A stretch of DNA of 64,000 bases, taken from contig JACKGY010000004.1 in NCBI GenBank assembly GCA_020639295.1, positions 62,001 to 126,000 on the forward strand, written 5' to 3'. The translations under genes were made by a program, and so were the position numbers. The DNA comes from Planctomycetota bacterium. Its GTDB lineage: Bacteria; Planctomycetota; GCA-002687715; DRQF01. The notes beneath the pieces are model-generated. The model had not been told where the DNA came from. It did no database searches and saw only the letters and a program-made list of their open reading frames with translations. Below, one piece after another: positions 27,584 to 36,830 of this stretch. The first letter of the stretch is position 1, and each line of letters starts with the position of its first letter.

Positions 27584-30500
27584 ATGCAAGTACTGAAGAC
27601 GATTCCGCTCGTCTTGCTCGCCCTGGCGGTGACGGCCTGTTCGGGCGGCAACTCGAGACGAGACGACGGCGTGACGCCACCACCGGCGGCGTCGACCATC
27701 CCTCCCACCTTCCGCGGCATCCTCGCGACCAGCACGGCCGGCGGCAACACCGTCCGCCTCGACTGGCGCGAGGCGCTCGACGACGACACCGCCGTCGCCG
27801 AGATCCGCTACAACGTCTACCTGGCCGGCACCTCGATGGCCCAGGACTTCAATGACCCCGTGCTCACGACCGCTCCCGGCGCGACCTCGGTGATCCTGGA
27901 CCAGGGTGACTCGCCGCTGATCCAGCCGAATGCCCCGGTCTTCGCCGTCGTGCGCGCGCTCGACCGGGACGGCAACGAGGACGACAACCTGGTCGAGACC
28001 TTCGTCCAGGTGGTGGCAACCGCCAGCGTCGCCTACGTCGAGCCCCCGCTCGGCAGTACCGAGCTGGCCGTCGGCGTGCTCGGCGACCCGAGCCAGCCCT
28101 TCTCGTCCATCTACACGGCCGTGGCCGCGGTCGAGGCCGCCGGCGGCGGCGTGGTGCTGGTCGCCGGCGCCACCGGCCCGGGCCTCGACTACGACGAGGA
28201 ACTGGACATCGTCGACTCCCAGGCCGCCATGGTCGAGATCTACGGTGGCTTCCCGCGCTTCAGCCAGAGCCCCGGTACCACCGGCAGCGCGCTCCTCGCC
28301 CTGCGCGACGCGACGACCTACCTCTCCGTCCTGCACGACTCCGAGAACAGCGACCAGCAGCTGATCAAGGTGCAGAACGGCAACGTGCTCACGGCCATCG
28401 ACGGCTTCGTCCTGGCCGAGTCCGGCATCGCCGGTGTCCAGGGCGTCCAGAGCCGGCTCCTGATCGGCAACTGCCGCTTCGTGGACAACTGCCACGTCCT
28501 GTTCGGGCCGGGAGCGGCGGTGCCGCTCGCCGAGGCCAGCGGTCAGGGCGTCGAGTTCCGCGTGGTCGGCTGCACCTTCGACTACTCGGACGTCAACGGT
28601 CCCTATGCCGACCGGGCGATCAACGCCGGCATGGCGCTGAACTTCCTGTCGGTGCAGAACTGCGACTTCCGCTCGGTCGGCTCGGCCTTCACCGCGACCG
28701 ACGGCTACTACGGCATCCTCGGCCTGCCCACGACCGGCACGCTCGACGTCTGGATGACGCACAACGTGGTCGACCTGTCGCTCGACGCGATCGAGTTCTT
28801 CGTGGTGGCTCCGGGCACGGCCCTGCCCGGCAGCTACGTCCTGCACTTCCTGCGCAACGAGATCAACGACGTCACCGACTACGGCTTCAGGGCGACCCGC
28901 ATCCACGACGTCGGACCGGGCGGCCACGCCACGGTCGAGATCCGCAACAACCTGGTCTATGGCACCTCGTCGAGCGGCCTGGTGGTCGCGATGGACGACG
29001 TCTATCCGGCCGCCGGCTCCGAGGTGACCATCGACGTCAGCGACAACACCGTGGTCAACTCCGACAGCCGGGGCATCGAGGTGGCCTACACGGTCGGCGC
29101 CCAGGGCAAGACCGACGTCAAGGTCAACGACAACGTCCTCGGCGCCGCGGAGAGCCAGGTGATCCAGGTCGAATACCACTACTTCGGGTCCGGCGGGCTC
29201 ACCACCGGTGGTCTGGTCGACATCGAGGTGCAGCGCAACCTGGCGACCGGCGGTGGCGAGCAGATCGAGCTGTCCCTGGCGACACCCGTCCACGGCGTGG
29301 TCGCCGCCGACGTGCTCGGCAACCGGGTGCTGGCCACCCACAACTACGCCCTGATGGTCGACCTCGCCGGCTTCCTCGAGCCCGTGCTGGGCGACGACAG
29401 TGGCTTCGATGGCGTCTTCTTCCTCAACATCGCCGACAATGACGTCCGTGGCGGCGACGAGGAACCCTTCCATCTCGAGGACGGGCGCGGCCAGCAGGCG
29501 GCGAACACGGCGGTCTTCGGCTGCGTCAGCAACAACGTCGCCGGCTTCTGCGGTGACACCTCCTATGCCTCCGGTCTCTACGCGGACTTCTACGGCAAGA
29601 ACGCCACCTGGCTCCTGCGCCGCAACTTCTTCGGCGCCGGTGGTCAGGACGACGAGCCCGCGGTCTACGTGGCGGCGGGGCTCGACATGCTGCCGCAGAA
29701 CCTGCGGCTCGAGAACAACGTCATGGCGCTCGCCCACGGCCCCGGACTCGCGCTCGAGGGCTATGGCCCGCGCCCGCAGCTGGTGAACGACACCATCGCC
29801 TTCAACGGCGAGAACGACACCTATGGCGTCGACTGCGGCATCTCGCCGTCGCAGCTCTTGCTGCACAACTGCATCGTCAGCCACAGCGGCGGCGCCGATC
29901 TCGACGTCAAGGAACTCCAGGCCTGCTATTCCACCCTGCGTAGCGGCGTGCCCCTCCTCGGCTACGCCAACCACTCCGGCGACCCGAACTACGCGGTCGG
30001 CGGTCCCCAGTATCTGACCCAGCCCTCGACGGTCGAGGAGATCATCGCGTCGGTCTTCAGCCTCGCGCCGGCCTCCGCCTGCCGCAATGCCGGCGACCCC
30101 GACGTCCGGATGAACGACCCGGACGGCAGCCGCTGCGACATCGGCGCCCACGGCGGCCCCGGGGCCGGAGCCATCGGTCCGGTCGGCGACGGCCACGAGG
30201 CGCCCTTCCTCTACCTGGGCAGCCAGCCGCAAGTCGATCTCTACACCGGCGCGCTCCTGCACGACCCGACCGAGCCGCTGGCGCTGGTGTTCAGCCGGCC
30301 GGTTGACCCCAACACGCTCTCGGCGATCACCTTCAGCGTGAACGGCAGCGCCGTGCCCGGCAGCTTCGACCATGACGTCACCGGTCGCGTGGTCAGCTTC
30401 GCGCCGGCCAGCAGTTTCGCCCTCGGCGGCGAGATCGTGCGGGTGACGATCGGAGCCGGTCTGAAGTCGGTGTCGGGGCAGACCATCTGCCACGCCTGCG

Positions 30501-30961
30501 GCTTCGACTTCGCGGTCCGGCCGGGCAGCCCGGTGATCAGCGTCGAGCCCAACAGCGTCGACGACTCGGTCATCAACGCCGCCGACCTGGCCGTGGCCCA
30601 GAACGTCGGCTTCGGTCCCGGTGGCGACGTCCTGCTGCTCAGCGGCGAGATCTTCGACCAGTACGACGTCGACGTGATCGCCGTCCAGCTCGACGCCGGC
30701 AACCGGCTGATGGCGACCCTGATCGAGGCGGGCATTCCCTCCGAGTCGATCGGCAACGACCTGACCATCGACGTCTACGACGCCGCCGCCAACCGGCTGC
30801 AGCGTGGCGCCGAGGCCATGTTCCGCCGCGAGGTCGGCTATGGCGATGCCTGCTACCTCGACTTCACCGCGCCGCTCGCAGGCACCTACTATCTGGTCGT
30901 CCTCGATCGGCAGAGCTCGTCCAACTATGCCAACTACGAGCTCCAGGCGGTGATCCGATGA
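27584..30961 (+). CDS. large beta-helix lipoprotein with Ig-like and pre-peptidase-type C-terminal domains
   Basis: 1125 residues. The ATG at 27584 gives a lipoprotein signal ending 'LALAVTACSGG' (Cys18 as anchor). A fibronectin-III-like segment (about 45-145) is followed by a long right-handed beta-helix (about 150-870: 'VVGCTFDYSDV', 'IRNNLVYGTSSSGLVVA', 'VSDNTVVNSDSRGIEVA', 'LENNVMALAHGPGLAL'). An SbsA-type Ig-like domain follows (about 885-985: 'LALVFSRPVDPNTLSAITFSV'), and a C-terminal jelly-roll resembling bacterial pre-peptidase domains ('DQYDVDVIAVQLDAGNRLMATL...LAGTYYLVVLD'). It is probably an outer-membrane-anchored surface protein. The stop overlaps the next start (ATGA). Confidence 0.88.
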   Translation: MQVLKTIPLVLLALAVTACSGGNSRRDDGVTPPPAASTIPPTFRGILATSTAGGNTVRLDWREALDDDTAVAEIRYNVYLAGTSMAQDFNDPVLTTAPGATSVILDQGDSPLIQPNAPVFAVVRALDRDGNEDDNLVETFVQVVATASVAYVEPPLGSTELAVGVLGDPSQPFSSIYTAVAAVEAAGGGVVLVAGATGPGLDYDEELDIVDSQAAMVEIYGGFPRFSQSPGTTGSALLALRDATTYLSVLHDSENSDQQLIKVQNGNVLTAIDGFVLAESGIAGVQGVQSRLLIGNCRFVDNCHVLFGPGAAVPLAEASGQGVEFRVVGCTFDYSDVNGPYADRAINAGMALNFLSVQNCDFRSVGSAFTATDGYYGILGLPTTGTLDVWMTHNVVDLSLDAIEFFVVAPGTALPGSYVLHFLRNEINDVTDYGFRATRIHDVGPGGHATVEIRNNLVYGTSSSGLVVAMDDVYPAAGSEVTIDVSDNTVVNSDSRGIEVAYTVGAQGKTDVKVNDNVLGAAESQVIQVEYHYFGSGGLTTGGLVDIEVQRNLATGGGEQIELSLATPVHGVVAADVLGNRVLATHNYALMVDLAGFLEPVLGDDSGFDGVFFLNIADNDVRGGDEEPFHLEDGRGQQAANTAVFGCVSNNVAGFCGDTSYASGLYADFYGKNATWLLRRNFFGAGGQDDEPAVYVAAGLDMLPQNLRLENNVMALAHGPGLALEGYGPRPQLVNDTIAFNGENDTYGVDCGISPSQLLLHNCIVSHSGGADLDVKELQACYSTLRSGVPLLGYANHSGDPNYAVGGPQYLTQPSTVEEIIASVFSLAPASACRNAGDPDVRMNDPDGSRCDIGAHGGPGAGAIGPVGDGHEAPFLYLGSQPQVDLYTGALLHDPTEPLALVFSRPVDPNTLSAITFSVNGSAVPGSFDHDVTGRVVSFAPASSFALGGEIVRVTIGAGLKSVSGQTICHACGFDFAVRPGSPVISVEPNSVDDSVINAADLAVAQNVGFGPGGDVLLLSGEIFDQYDVDVIAVQLDAGNRLMATLIEAGIPSESIGNDLTIDVYDAAANRLQRGAEAMFRREVGYGDACYLDFTAPLAGTYYLVVLDRQSSSNYANYELQAVIR

Positions 30962-31935
30962 GCCAGGGTCGGCACGGGGGTCTGATCGTCTCGGTGGCCA
31001 CGCTGCTTCTCGTGGTCACCCTGATGGCGATCCTGCCGAGGTGCCTGGACGAGCTCGGACACGAGGAGCGGCGGTCGAACCGGCGCGCGGGTCTCGGTCC
31101 CTTCGAGTTGACGGCGGACGAGTCTCACGAGGCTCGCCGACATCAGCCGACCGCGCCCCCGCTCGGGTCGATCGCCGTTCCGGCCGCTCCGGTCGCGGGG
31201 CCCCCGCCCGCGCCGGAGGCGGTGCCGGCCGAGGCGCGGCTCGCCTTCGCCGGTCGGCTCGAGGCGATGCAGGTCCTCCTGACCGAGCAATCGGAGCTCG
31301 ATCGCCGGCCGCGCGGCGAGGATCGTGAAGCACGGCGGTCCCACCGCGAGGAGGCCCTCCGGCTGGCGGAGCAGCGCGAGCGCCTCGAGCGCGAGCTCCT
31401 CCTCGCCATGCGGAGCGAACCCGGCCTCGCCTTCGATCTCCTGGCCCTGATCGACCAGGAGTCCGAGGCGCCCCGGCTCGACCGTCTCGGTCGGCTCTTG
31501 CGTCGGGTCGACTCGCCGGCGCTCGGCGCCGAGCTGCTCACCCGGCTCGACCGCGTCGACGACCCGGCCGGGCGCCGCCTCGCGCTCCAGGCCCTCGAGG
31601 CCTCCCGGCAGGAGCTACCGATCGGCCGGGTGACCACGATCCTCGGTCAGCCCGAGGACCCGCCGCTGCGCGACCTCGCCGCCGAGGTCCTGGGGCGCGC
31701 CCTGCTCGACCCGGCGCGAGCCGGCGATCGGGGCCCGATCCTCGTCGCCCTCGAAGAGCAGCTCGGCGCCGAAGAGGCGAGCGACCGCCTGCGCGTCCTC
31801 CGCCCCCTGCGTCTCCTGCGCCAGCCGCCGGCCGAACTCCTGGGCACGCTTCGTGCCCTCCACGCCGACCCGGACCCCCGGGTCCGCGAGGAGCTCGACC
31901 TCCTCTGGCGCCTCTGGCATCTCCCCACCGACTGA
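30958..31935 (+). CDS. single-pass membrane protein with C-terminal helical repeats
   Basis: 325 residues, translationally coupled to the beta-helix lipoprotein by a 4-base ATGA overlap. One membrane helix near the N terminus (LIVSVATLLLVVTLMAIL), a Pro/Ala-rich linker (about 62-90), a charged coiled-coil stretch (about 115-150), then Leu-rich helical repeats of HEAT type to the end ('RLGRLLRRVDSPALGAELLTRLDRV'). No enzyme motif is seen. Coupling suggests it assists display or assembly of the upstream lipoprotein; this is inferred from position only. Confidence 0.78.
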   Translation: MSQGRHGGLIVSVATLLLVVTLMAILPRCLDELGHEERRSNRRAGLGPFELTADESHEARRHQPTAPPLGSIAVPAAPVAGPPPAPEAVPAEARLAFAGRLEAMQVLLTEQSELDRRPRGEDREARRSHREEALRLAEQRERLERELLLAMRSEPGLAFDLLALIDQESEAPRLDRLGRLLRRVDSPALGAELLTRLDRVDDPAGRRLALQALEASRQELPIGRVTTILGQPEDPPLRDLAAEVLGRALLDPARAGDRGPILVALEEQLGAEEASDRLRVLRPLRLLRQPPAELLGTLRALHADPDPRVREELDLLWRLWHLPTD

Positions 31936-31939
31936 CCCC

Positions 31940-31966
31940 ACGGCCGCGAGCCCCGCTCGCGGCCGT
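31940..31966 (+). terminator. intrinsic-type terminator hairpin
   Basis: A perfect 12-bp stem (ACGGCCGCGAGC / GCTCGCGGCCGT) with loop CCC just after the stop at 31935, followed by the T-rich 'GTCCTTTCTCC'. Confidence 0.8.
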
Positions 31967-32060
31967 GTCCTTTCTCCGATCGCCACCAGCGAGGCTTGAT
32001 CCGAGCGGAGAGCTCGGGCAGTCTCCGACCGGTAGGACGTCGTGGCCGAGAGGAACCGCC

Positions 32061-33083
32061 ATGGGGATCATCAGGACCGAGGAGGTCGCCTTCCATGCGA
32101 CCGATGCCGAGATCGACGCGGCGGCGCCGAGCAACCTGGTCGCCTCGATTCCCGCGCACCGCGTGGCCTGGCTGATGAGGGCCGGGCTCGACGACGACGG
32201 CGTTCCGGTCTTCCTCGGGGAGGAGAAGGTCGATCTCTACTGCGTGCCGCGTTCGATCGGCGAGCACTCCTGGTTGCGCCTCGAAGTGCAGCCCCACGGG
32301 CAAGGTCGTGGGGCGAAGCTGAGCGAGAAGGACGAACTCCTCGTCGCGCGCTATCCCTGGGGCGAGGGTTGCCTGCGGACGAGATTCCGTGGCGGCTGCA
32401 ACAGGTCTCTGGACGAACGTCTGGCGCCCTTCCTCGATCTCGACCTGAAGGCCATGATGGCGGCGATCGACGGGCCCAACTCGATCGCCAAGCACGACCC
32501 CTGGCTGACCCGAAGCGATGCGCTCCGGGCCGGCGTCTCCTCCGAGTCCATGGCCTTCGACCTCGAGAGCCGACACCTGAGACGCCTGCGCTACGTGCTC
32601 GGGGTCTGCGCCGGTGTCGATCAGCTCATCACGAAACTCGCCCGGAGCGAGGCGGTGGGGCGCCTGAAGGAACTGGCCCGGCGGGGGAAGCTCGAAGGAC
32701 CGGGCCGGCGTCGCCTGGGACGGCTGCAGGATCCGCAGGTGATCGAGGAGCTGATGGACCTGGCCATCCTCAGTTCCCTCGCCGGGCCGGTCAGCGACGA
32801 GGACTGCCGCCGCCTGACCGGCAAGCCGATCCACTACCTGACCGAGGACATCTTCGTCGCTCTGGTCGAGGACGAGGTCAAGCTGGCCAGGAAGCGAGCA
32901 TCCGCCCAGACCAAGGCTCTGGAGAGCCTCGCGCCGTCGCTGGCGAGCGCGGCCCGGGGCGGCCTCGACCGCGACCGATCCCTGGAGATGATCGAAGAGG
33001 TCCTTCTTCGCGACGCCAAGGCCAGACGCCGAGCCGCGGAGATCCTGCTCGATCATCATGCCGAGGCCGCGAGACCGGATTGA
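32061..33083 (+). CDS. hypothetical protein (340 aa)
   Basis: The ATG at 32061 follows GAGAGGAAC. It is a soluble, charged protein with two parts: a beta-rich N-terminal half (about 1-120, with 'VDLYCVPRSIGEHSWLRLEV') and a helical C-terminal half (about 170-340, rich in Leu/Arg/Glu, 'RLKELARRGKLEGPGRRRLGRL'). There is no signal peptide or membrane helix. I do not recognise the family. It is preceded by a terminator and followed by a convergent hairpin, so it is probably a single-gene unit. Confidence 0.7.
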   Translation: MGIIRTEEVAFHATDAEIDAAAPSNLVASIPAHRVAWLMRAGLDDDGVPVFLGEEKVDLYCVPRSIGEHSWLRLEVQPHGQGRGAKLSEKDELLVARYPWGEGCLRTRFRGGCNRSLDERLAPFLDLDLKAMMAAIDGPNSIAKHDPWLTRSDALRAGVSSESMAFDLESRHLRRLRYVLGVCAGVDQLITKLARSEAVGRLKELARRGKLEGPGRRRLGRLQDPQVIEELMDLAILSSLAGPVSDEDCRRLTGKPIHYLTEDIFVALVEDEVKLARKRASAQTKALESLAPSLASAARGGLDRDRSLEMIEEVLLRDAKARRRAAEILLDHHAEAARPD

Positions 33084-33114
33084 GAGAGAGGGGCGAACGA
33101 CCGCGCGAAGGGCG

Positions 33115-33142
33115 TGGGGCGGGCCCCTCGGAACCCGCCCCA
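33115..33142. terminator. hairpin between convergent genes
   Basis: TGGGGCGGG / CCCGCCCCA, 9-bp perfect stem with a 10-base loop, placed between the stops at 33083 (+) and 33151 (-). Confidence 0.65.
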
Positions 33143-33150
33143 TGCCTCCA

Positions 33151-34242
33151 TCAGGCCCTGCGGCCGTGCTCCCAGCGATCGAAGACCACGTTCGTGTGAT
33201 CGGCCAGGCTGCCCCAGCGGCTCTCGTAGGCCTGCTCGTCCTCGGCCAGCTCGGCGGCCCGGGCGAAGGTCGCGTTGGCCCAGTCTCCACGGGGATGGCG
33301 ATGGTGGAAGTCGTGGACGTGCAGGTCGCTGCCCACCAGTACCCAGAGCCGCGCCGGCAGGTGGACGAGGAACAGGCGCAGGAAGAATCTCAGCTTCGAC
33401 CACGGGGAGCTTCCCCTGGCGGGGAAGGGGTCACCGAGATGCCGGCCGAAAGTGAGGTTGCGGCCTCGCGGCCCGCGCTCGTCGTCCGGGAGGAGCCAGT
33501 GATGTTCGCTCATCATCTGGATGAGCGAACTCTGCTGGTAGAAGAACGCCAGCGGGAGGAACCAGGTCACGAAGAACAGCGCCCAGCAACCGCTGCCGAT
33601 GACCAGCACCGCGAGCCCTACCAGGAGGAGGATCGACATCAGCCGGCGGTAGAGCGGCGCCTCGATCAGGTTGGTCAGGAAACGCTGCTTCAGGTAGGCG
33701 CCGTGAAAGCGCGGGGAGAAGAGCGCGCGCCCCAGGAGCTTCCAGGACTCCCGTCGTGAGCGACCGGGACCGAAGCCGAGCGCGATCAGGAACTGACCGT
33801 CCGGGTCCTCGGGGGTGGCGAGCTTCTTGCCGTGGTGCCAGCGGGCATGGTCTTCCTTGAAGCGGTCGTAGCCGTTGAGGAAGAGGAGGGTGGAGAGGAC
33901 TTCCGCGACCAGCCGGTTGACCAGGGGGCGGGGTGAGAAGGCGTCGTGAACGGCATTGTGGATGATCACGATGTAGAGGGCACGCTGCGTTCCCGAGACG
34001 ATCAGCCAGCCAAGGGGCAGCAGCAGGAGCGCCGCGCCACCGCTGACGAAGGCCCAGGCGCTGAGCAGGATGCCCAGGCCGAGGAGCAGCAGGTAGCTCG
34101 CGAGGCGGCTCCAGGGGGACCAGCGGATCAGGGCGCGCTCGCCGAGGCGAGGCATGCCCGTGAGCCAGGTGAGGAAAGGTTGCATGAAGCGGGGCAGGGA
34201 GGCCATCGTCTCCCGGGGGTCGTCATTCGACTCGAGGTTCAT
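33151..34242 (-). CDS. membrane fatty acid desaturase/hydroxylase-type di-iron enzyme
   Basis: 363 residues. The three histidine clusters of membrane desaturases are present in order: 'HNAVHD', 'HARWHHGKK' and 'HVHDFHHRHP', binding a di-iron centre that inserts a double bond or hydroxyl into a lipid chain using O2. Hydrophobic pairs flank them ('LASYLLLLGLGILLSAW', 'LMSILLLVGLAVLVIGSG', 'ALFFVTWFLPLAFFY'). The start at 34242 is preceded by ACGGAAA; an internal ATG at 34206 with GGGAGACG is a good alternative. Substrate (acyl lipid or carotenoid-like) is undetermined. It is divergent from the protease-MoxR operon with 216 bases between starts. Confidence 0.87.
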   Translation of the reverse strand: MNLESNDDPRETMASLPRFMQPFLTWLTGMPRLGERALIRWSPWSRLASYLLLLGLGILLSAWAFVSGGAALLLLPLGWLIVSGTQRALYIVIIHNAVHDAFSPRPLVNRLVAEVLSTLLFLNGYDRFKEDHARWHHGKKLATPEDPDGQFLIALGFGPGRSRRESWKLLGRALFSPRFHGAYLKQRFLTNLIEAPLYRRLMSILLLVGLAVLVIGSGCWALFFVTWFLPLAFFYQQSSLIQMMSEHHWLLPDDERGPRGRNLTFGRHLGDPFPARGSSPWSKLRFFLRLFLVHLPARLWVLVGSDLHVHDFHHRHPRGDWANATFARAAELAEDEQAYESRWGSLADHTNVVFDRWEHGRRA

Positions 34243-34458
34243 CTTGCGGTTTCCGTCCGAGAACCGGCTCGGTGCCGGACCGCCCGATCGAGCGGTCGAG
34301 GCCCCCGCGGAACCTCCCCGCTGCCATCTCCGGGATTTCTTCGGGTTTCTCCGGTCGGCGCCCGGGACCGCCCCTGCGAACCGGAGACTGGACGGAGGGC
34401 GACGGGCCGCTACCCTGTTGCAGGGCCCGGCGCGTCGGCCGGGATGAGAGGACCCGAC

Positions 34459-35874
34459 ATGGCATTGAGCGAGGATCAGAAGGCTCAGATCTTCCGGGTG
34501 GAGGTGAACCACTCCGGACCGAACCCTGGCCTTCGAGCCCCGAAGTTCGGCACCGCCTTCCGGGTGGCTGACGATCTCGTCATGACGGCGCTGCACGTCG
34601 TCCGGCGACCGGGAGTCCCGGACTTGGCGCCTGAGATCCGGGTCGCCGGCCGGCCGGCCGAATCGATCTGGCCGGCGAGCGCCGACGTCGCGACCGATGC
34701 GCCCGACCTCGCCGTGCTGAAGGTGACCGGTCTGGGCGCCGGCCTGCCCTTCACGGTCGCCCCGCCCGCCGCGCGAGGCCGGAACTTCGTCTCGGCCGGC
34801 TTTCCGGCGACGGAGGACGGCGGCACGCTGTTTCCCTTCTCGGGCAGCCTCGAGTCGGACGACACGCTTCACAACATCGATCGCCAGCCCGAGAGACCCG
34901 AGAAGTGGCATGGTGTTTCGGGGGCGCCCATCGTCGTCGGAGGCATCGTCGTCGGTCTGGCCCGGGCCTGGATCGACGGTTGGTTGGATGCGCTCCGGGT
35001 CGCGGTCATCGACGCGGCGACCTTCGATCGACTGCGAAGTCTGCCGGGCTGGCCGATGCCGCGCCACCACGACCGGCTACGGGCCGCCGTGCAGGCGGCC
35101 AAAGCGGACGACGTCGTCTGGGCGAGGCTCTGCCCGACGTCTTCCGATCCACCGATCGCGACCGCCGAGGAACTGGTCGACCACCTGGTCAGCGCGGGGC
35201 TCCAGAAGGCGATCGACCATGTGCTCTCGGCGCATGGCGCCTTCGTCGACGATCTCGGGCGGTCAGGAACGGCGCGCGCGAAGATCGAGTCGAGCCGCCG
35301 CTTCGTCCGCCTGATCGAGGCCCTGGCCCTGGATCTCCACCGGCCCGGAGTCTCGAAGGGCCAGTGCGAGAATCACATCGTCTTGCGCGCGGCGGGCAGC
35401 TCGGTTTCGGCGGCGATCGCCGCGGCGCGTGAGTGCCGCGGCAGCCTCGAGATCGAGGCCCCCCGTCACGGAGTCGATTTCCAGCCCACGCACGAGCTCT
35501 ACCTCGGGCCCGACCGGGGCCCGATCCCGGGCGCCGACGAGGAAGGACTGGTCGAGGCGGTTCAGGACTACACCTTGCGCCGCGGTCTCGGCGATACCCG
35601 GCAGCTCAAGCGCGCGGAACTGCTGGGCTGGCTGCGGGTGAAGGCCTCGAATCCACGCGATGGGGCCAGGTTCCGACCCTATCTGGACTTCGCCCCGGCG
35701 AGCGAAGACCAATCATCGTGGTCGAATGCGATCATCCGCGAGTTCGCCTTCGTCACCTTCGTCGAGCACGTCGGCAACGTGACCGAGGACGAGATGTTCC
35801 TCCTGGATCGCCTCGTGACGGTACACCGCGACCATGAAGCCTACCGGGTCAAGATCGAAGGAAGGAACGAGTGA
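34459..35874 (+). CDS. trypsin-like serine protease with C-terminal effector-associated-type region
   Basis: 471 residues, no signal peptide, so cytoplasmic. The trypsin-like domain (about 5-195) has a complete triad: His46 in 'VMTALHVV', Asp83 in 'APDLAVLKV', Ser154 in 'WHGVSGAPIVV'. A helical segment (about 210-265, 'ATAEELVDHLVSAGLQKAIDHVLS') resembles effector-associated adaptor domains; the rest (about 280-471) is unrecognised. First gene of a tight operon with a MoxR-type ATPase (stop overlaps the possible GTG start) and FGE-domain proteins. Cytoplasmic trypsin-like proteases beside MoxR ATPases are known from NTP-dependent conflict systems, where they act as effectors. The role here is inferred from that context. 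Confidence 0.85.
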   Translation: MALSEDQKAQIFRVEVNHSGPNPGLRAPKFGTAFRVADDLVMTALHVVRRPGVPDLAPEIRVAGRPAESIWPASADVATDAPDLAVLKVTGLGAGLPFTVAPPAARGRNFVSAGFPATEDGGTLFPFSGSLESDDTLHNIDRQPERPEKWHGVSGAPIVVGGIVVGLARAWIDGWLDALRVAVIDAATFDRLRSLPGWPMPRHHDRLRAAVQAAKADDVVWARLCPTSSDPPIATAEELVDHLVSAGLQKAIDHVLSAHGAFVDDLGRSGTARAKIESSRRFVRLIEALALDLHRPGVSKGQCENHIVLRAAGSSVSAAIAAARECRGSLEIEAPRHGVDFQPTHELYLGPDRGPIPGADEEGLVEAVQDYTLRRGLGDTRQLKRAELLGWLRVKASNPRDGARFRPYLDFAPASEDQSSWSNAIIREFAFVTFVEHVGNVTEDEMFLLDRLVTVHRDHEAYRVKIEGRNE

Positions 35875-35876
35875 AC

Positions 35877-36830
35877 ATGAGATTCCTGTCCGATGCCGTT
35901 CGCCCCGGCGAGCCCCTGCGCCTGCCTGCGGTTGGTAGTTACAAGGATCGCTGTCACGTCTTCGACGAGCTCGACATCCAGGCGGTCGACGTGGCTCTCG
36001 CCGCCGGCCGCCCCCTGCTTCTTCGCGGCGAACCCGGTACCGGCAAGAGCCAGCTCGCCGAGGCGGTCGCGGTCGCGCTCGCGCGGCCCTATCGGGGCAT
36101 GACCATCGACGCGGGGACCGAGGCGCGCGATCTTCGCTTCGAGGTCGACCTGGTCCAGAGGCTCGCCGACGCCCAGGTCCGGCACCAGGACGAGGCCCTG
36201 CTTCCACTCGAGAACTACGTTCGCCCCGGCCCGCTCTGGTACGCCTTCGACTGGACCACCGCGAGGAATTGCGGCCTGGCCGAGAAGACCGAGGAACCGG
36301 CCGGCCTCGATCGGGGTTTCGTGATCCTCATCGACGAGATCGACAAGGCCGACGCCGACGTGCCCAACGGTCTCCTCGAAGCCCTGGGCAGCCAGGCCTT
36401 CCTGTCGCCCTGGCAGAGTCCGATCAGCTATGACCCGGCCAGGCAGGGCGCTCCCTTCGTCATCGTGACGACCAACGAGGAGCGCGACCTCCCCGATGCC
36501 TTCATGCGGCGCTGCGCCGTGCATCACCTCGCCTTCCCGCGCGACCGGGAAGGTCTCGTCTGCCGTGGCGCGGCGCATTTCCCCGGGCTCGAGAAGGTGC
36601 TGCTCGAGGAGGCCGCCGGGGATCTGCTCGAGGACCGCGCCCAGGCCCTGCGCGAAGGAACGCGTCGGCCCGGCCTCGCCGAGTATCTCGATCTTCTGCG
36701 GGTCCTCGACGAGGCCCGCGGTCGCGGGCTTGCCGGCGAGGATCTCCGGACGCTGCTGCGCCGGGCGCGCCGCTTCCTGTTCAAGAAGTTCGTGGCTCCC
36801 GACGAGGTCGACCCGTGCCCGGATCACTGA
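35877..36830 (+). CDS. MoxR-type AAA+ ATPase
   Basis: About 317 residues. Walker A 'GEPGTGKS' (51-58), Walker B 'FVILIDEID' (148-156), sensor-1-type 'FVIVTTNEERDLPDAFMRRC' and the C-terminal lid fit MoxR/dynein-related AAA+ ATPases, which remodel protein partners and typically act with vWA-domain proteins. The ATG at 35877 lies about ten bases after AAGGA; a GTG at 35871 overlapping the previous stop is possible. The 3' end overlaps the next gene by 16 bases, implying coupled translation. It probably drives the switch between the protease and the FGE-containing protein. Confidence 0.92.
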   Translation: MRFLSDAVRPGEPLRLPAVGSYKDRCHVFDELDIQAVDVALAAGRPLLLRGEPGTGKSQLAEAVAVALARPYRGMTIDAGTEARDLRFEVDLVQRLADAQVRHQDEALLPLENYVRPGPLWYAFDWTTARNCGLAEKTEEPAGLDRGFVILIDEIDKADADVPNGLLEALGSQAFLSPWQSPISYDPARQGAPFVIVTTNEERDLPDAFMRRCAVHHLAFPRDREGLVCRGAAHFPGLEKVLLEEAAGDLLEDRAQALREGTRRPGLAEYLDLLRVLDEARGRGLAGEDLRTLLRRARRFLFKKFVAPDEVDPCPDH

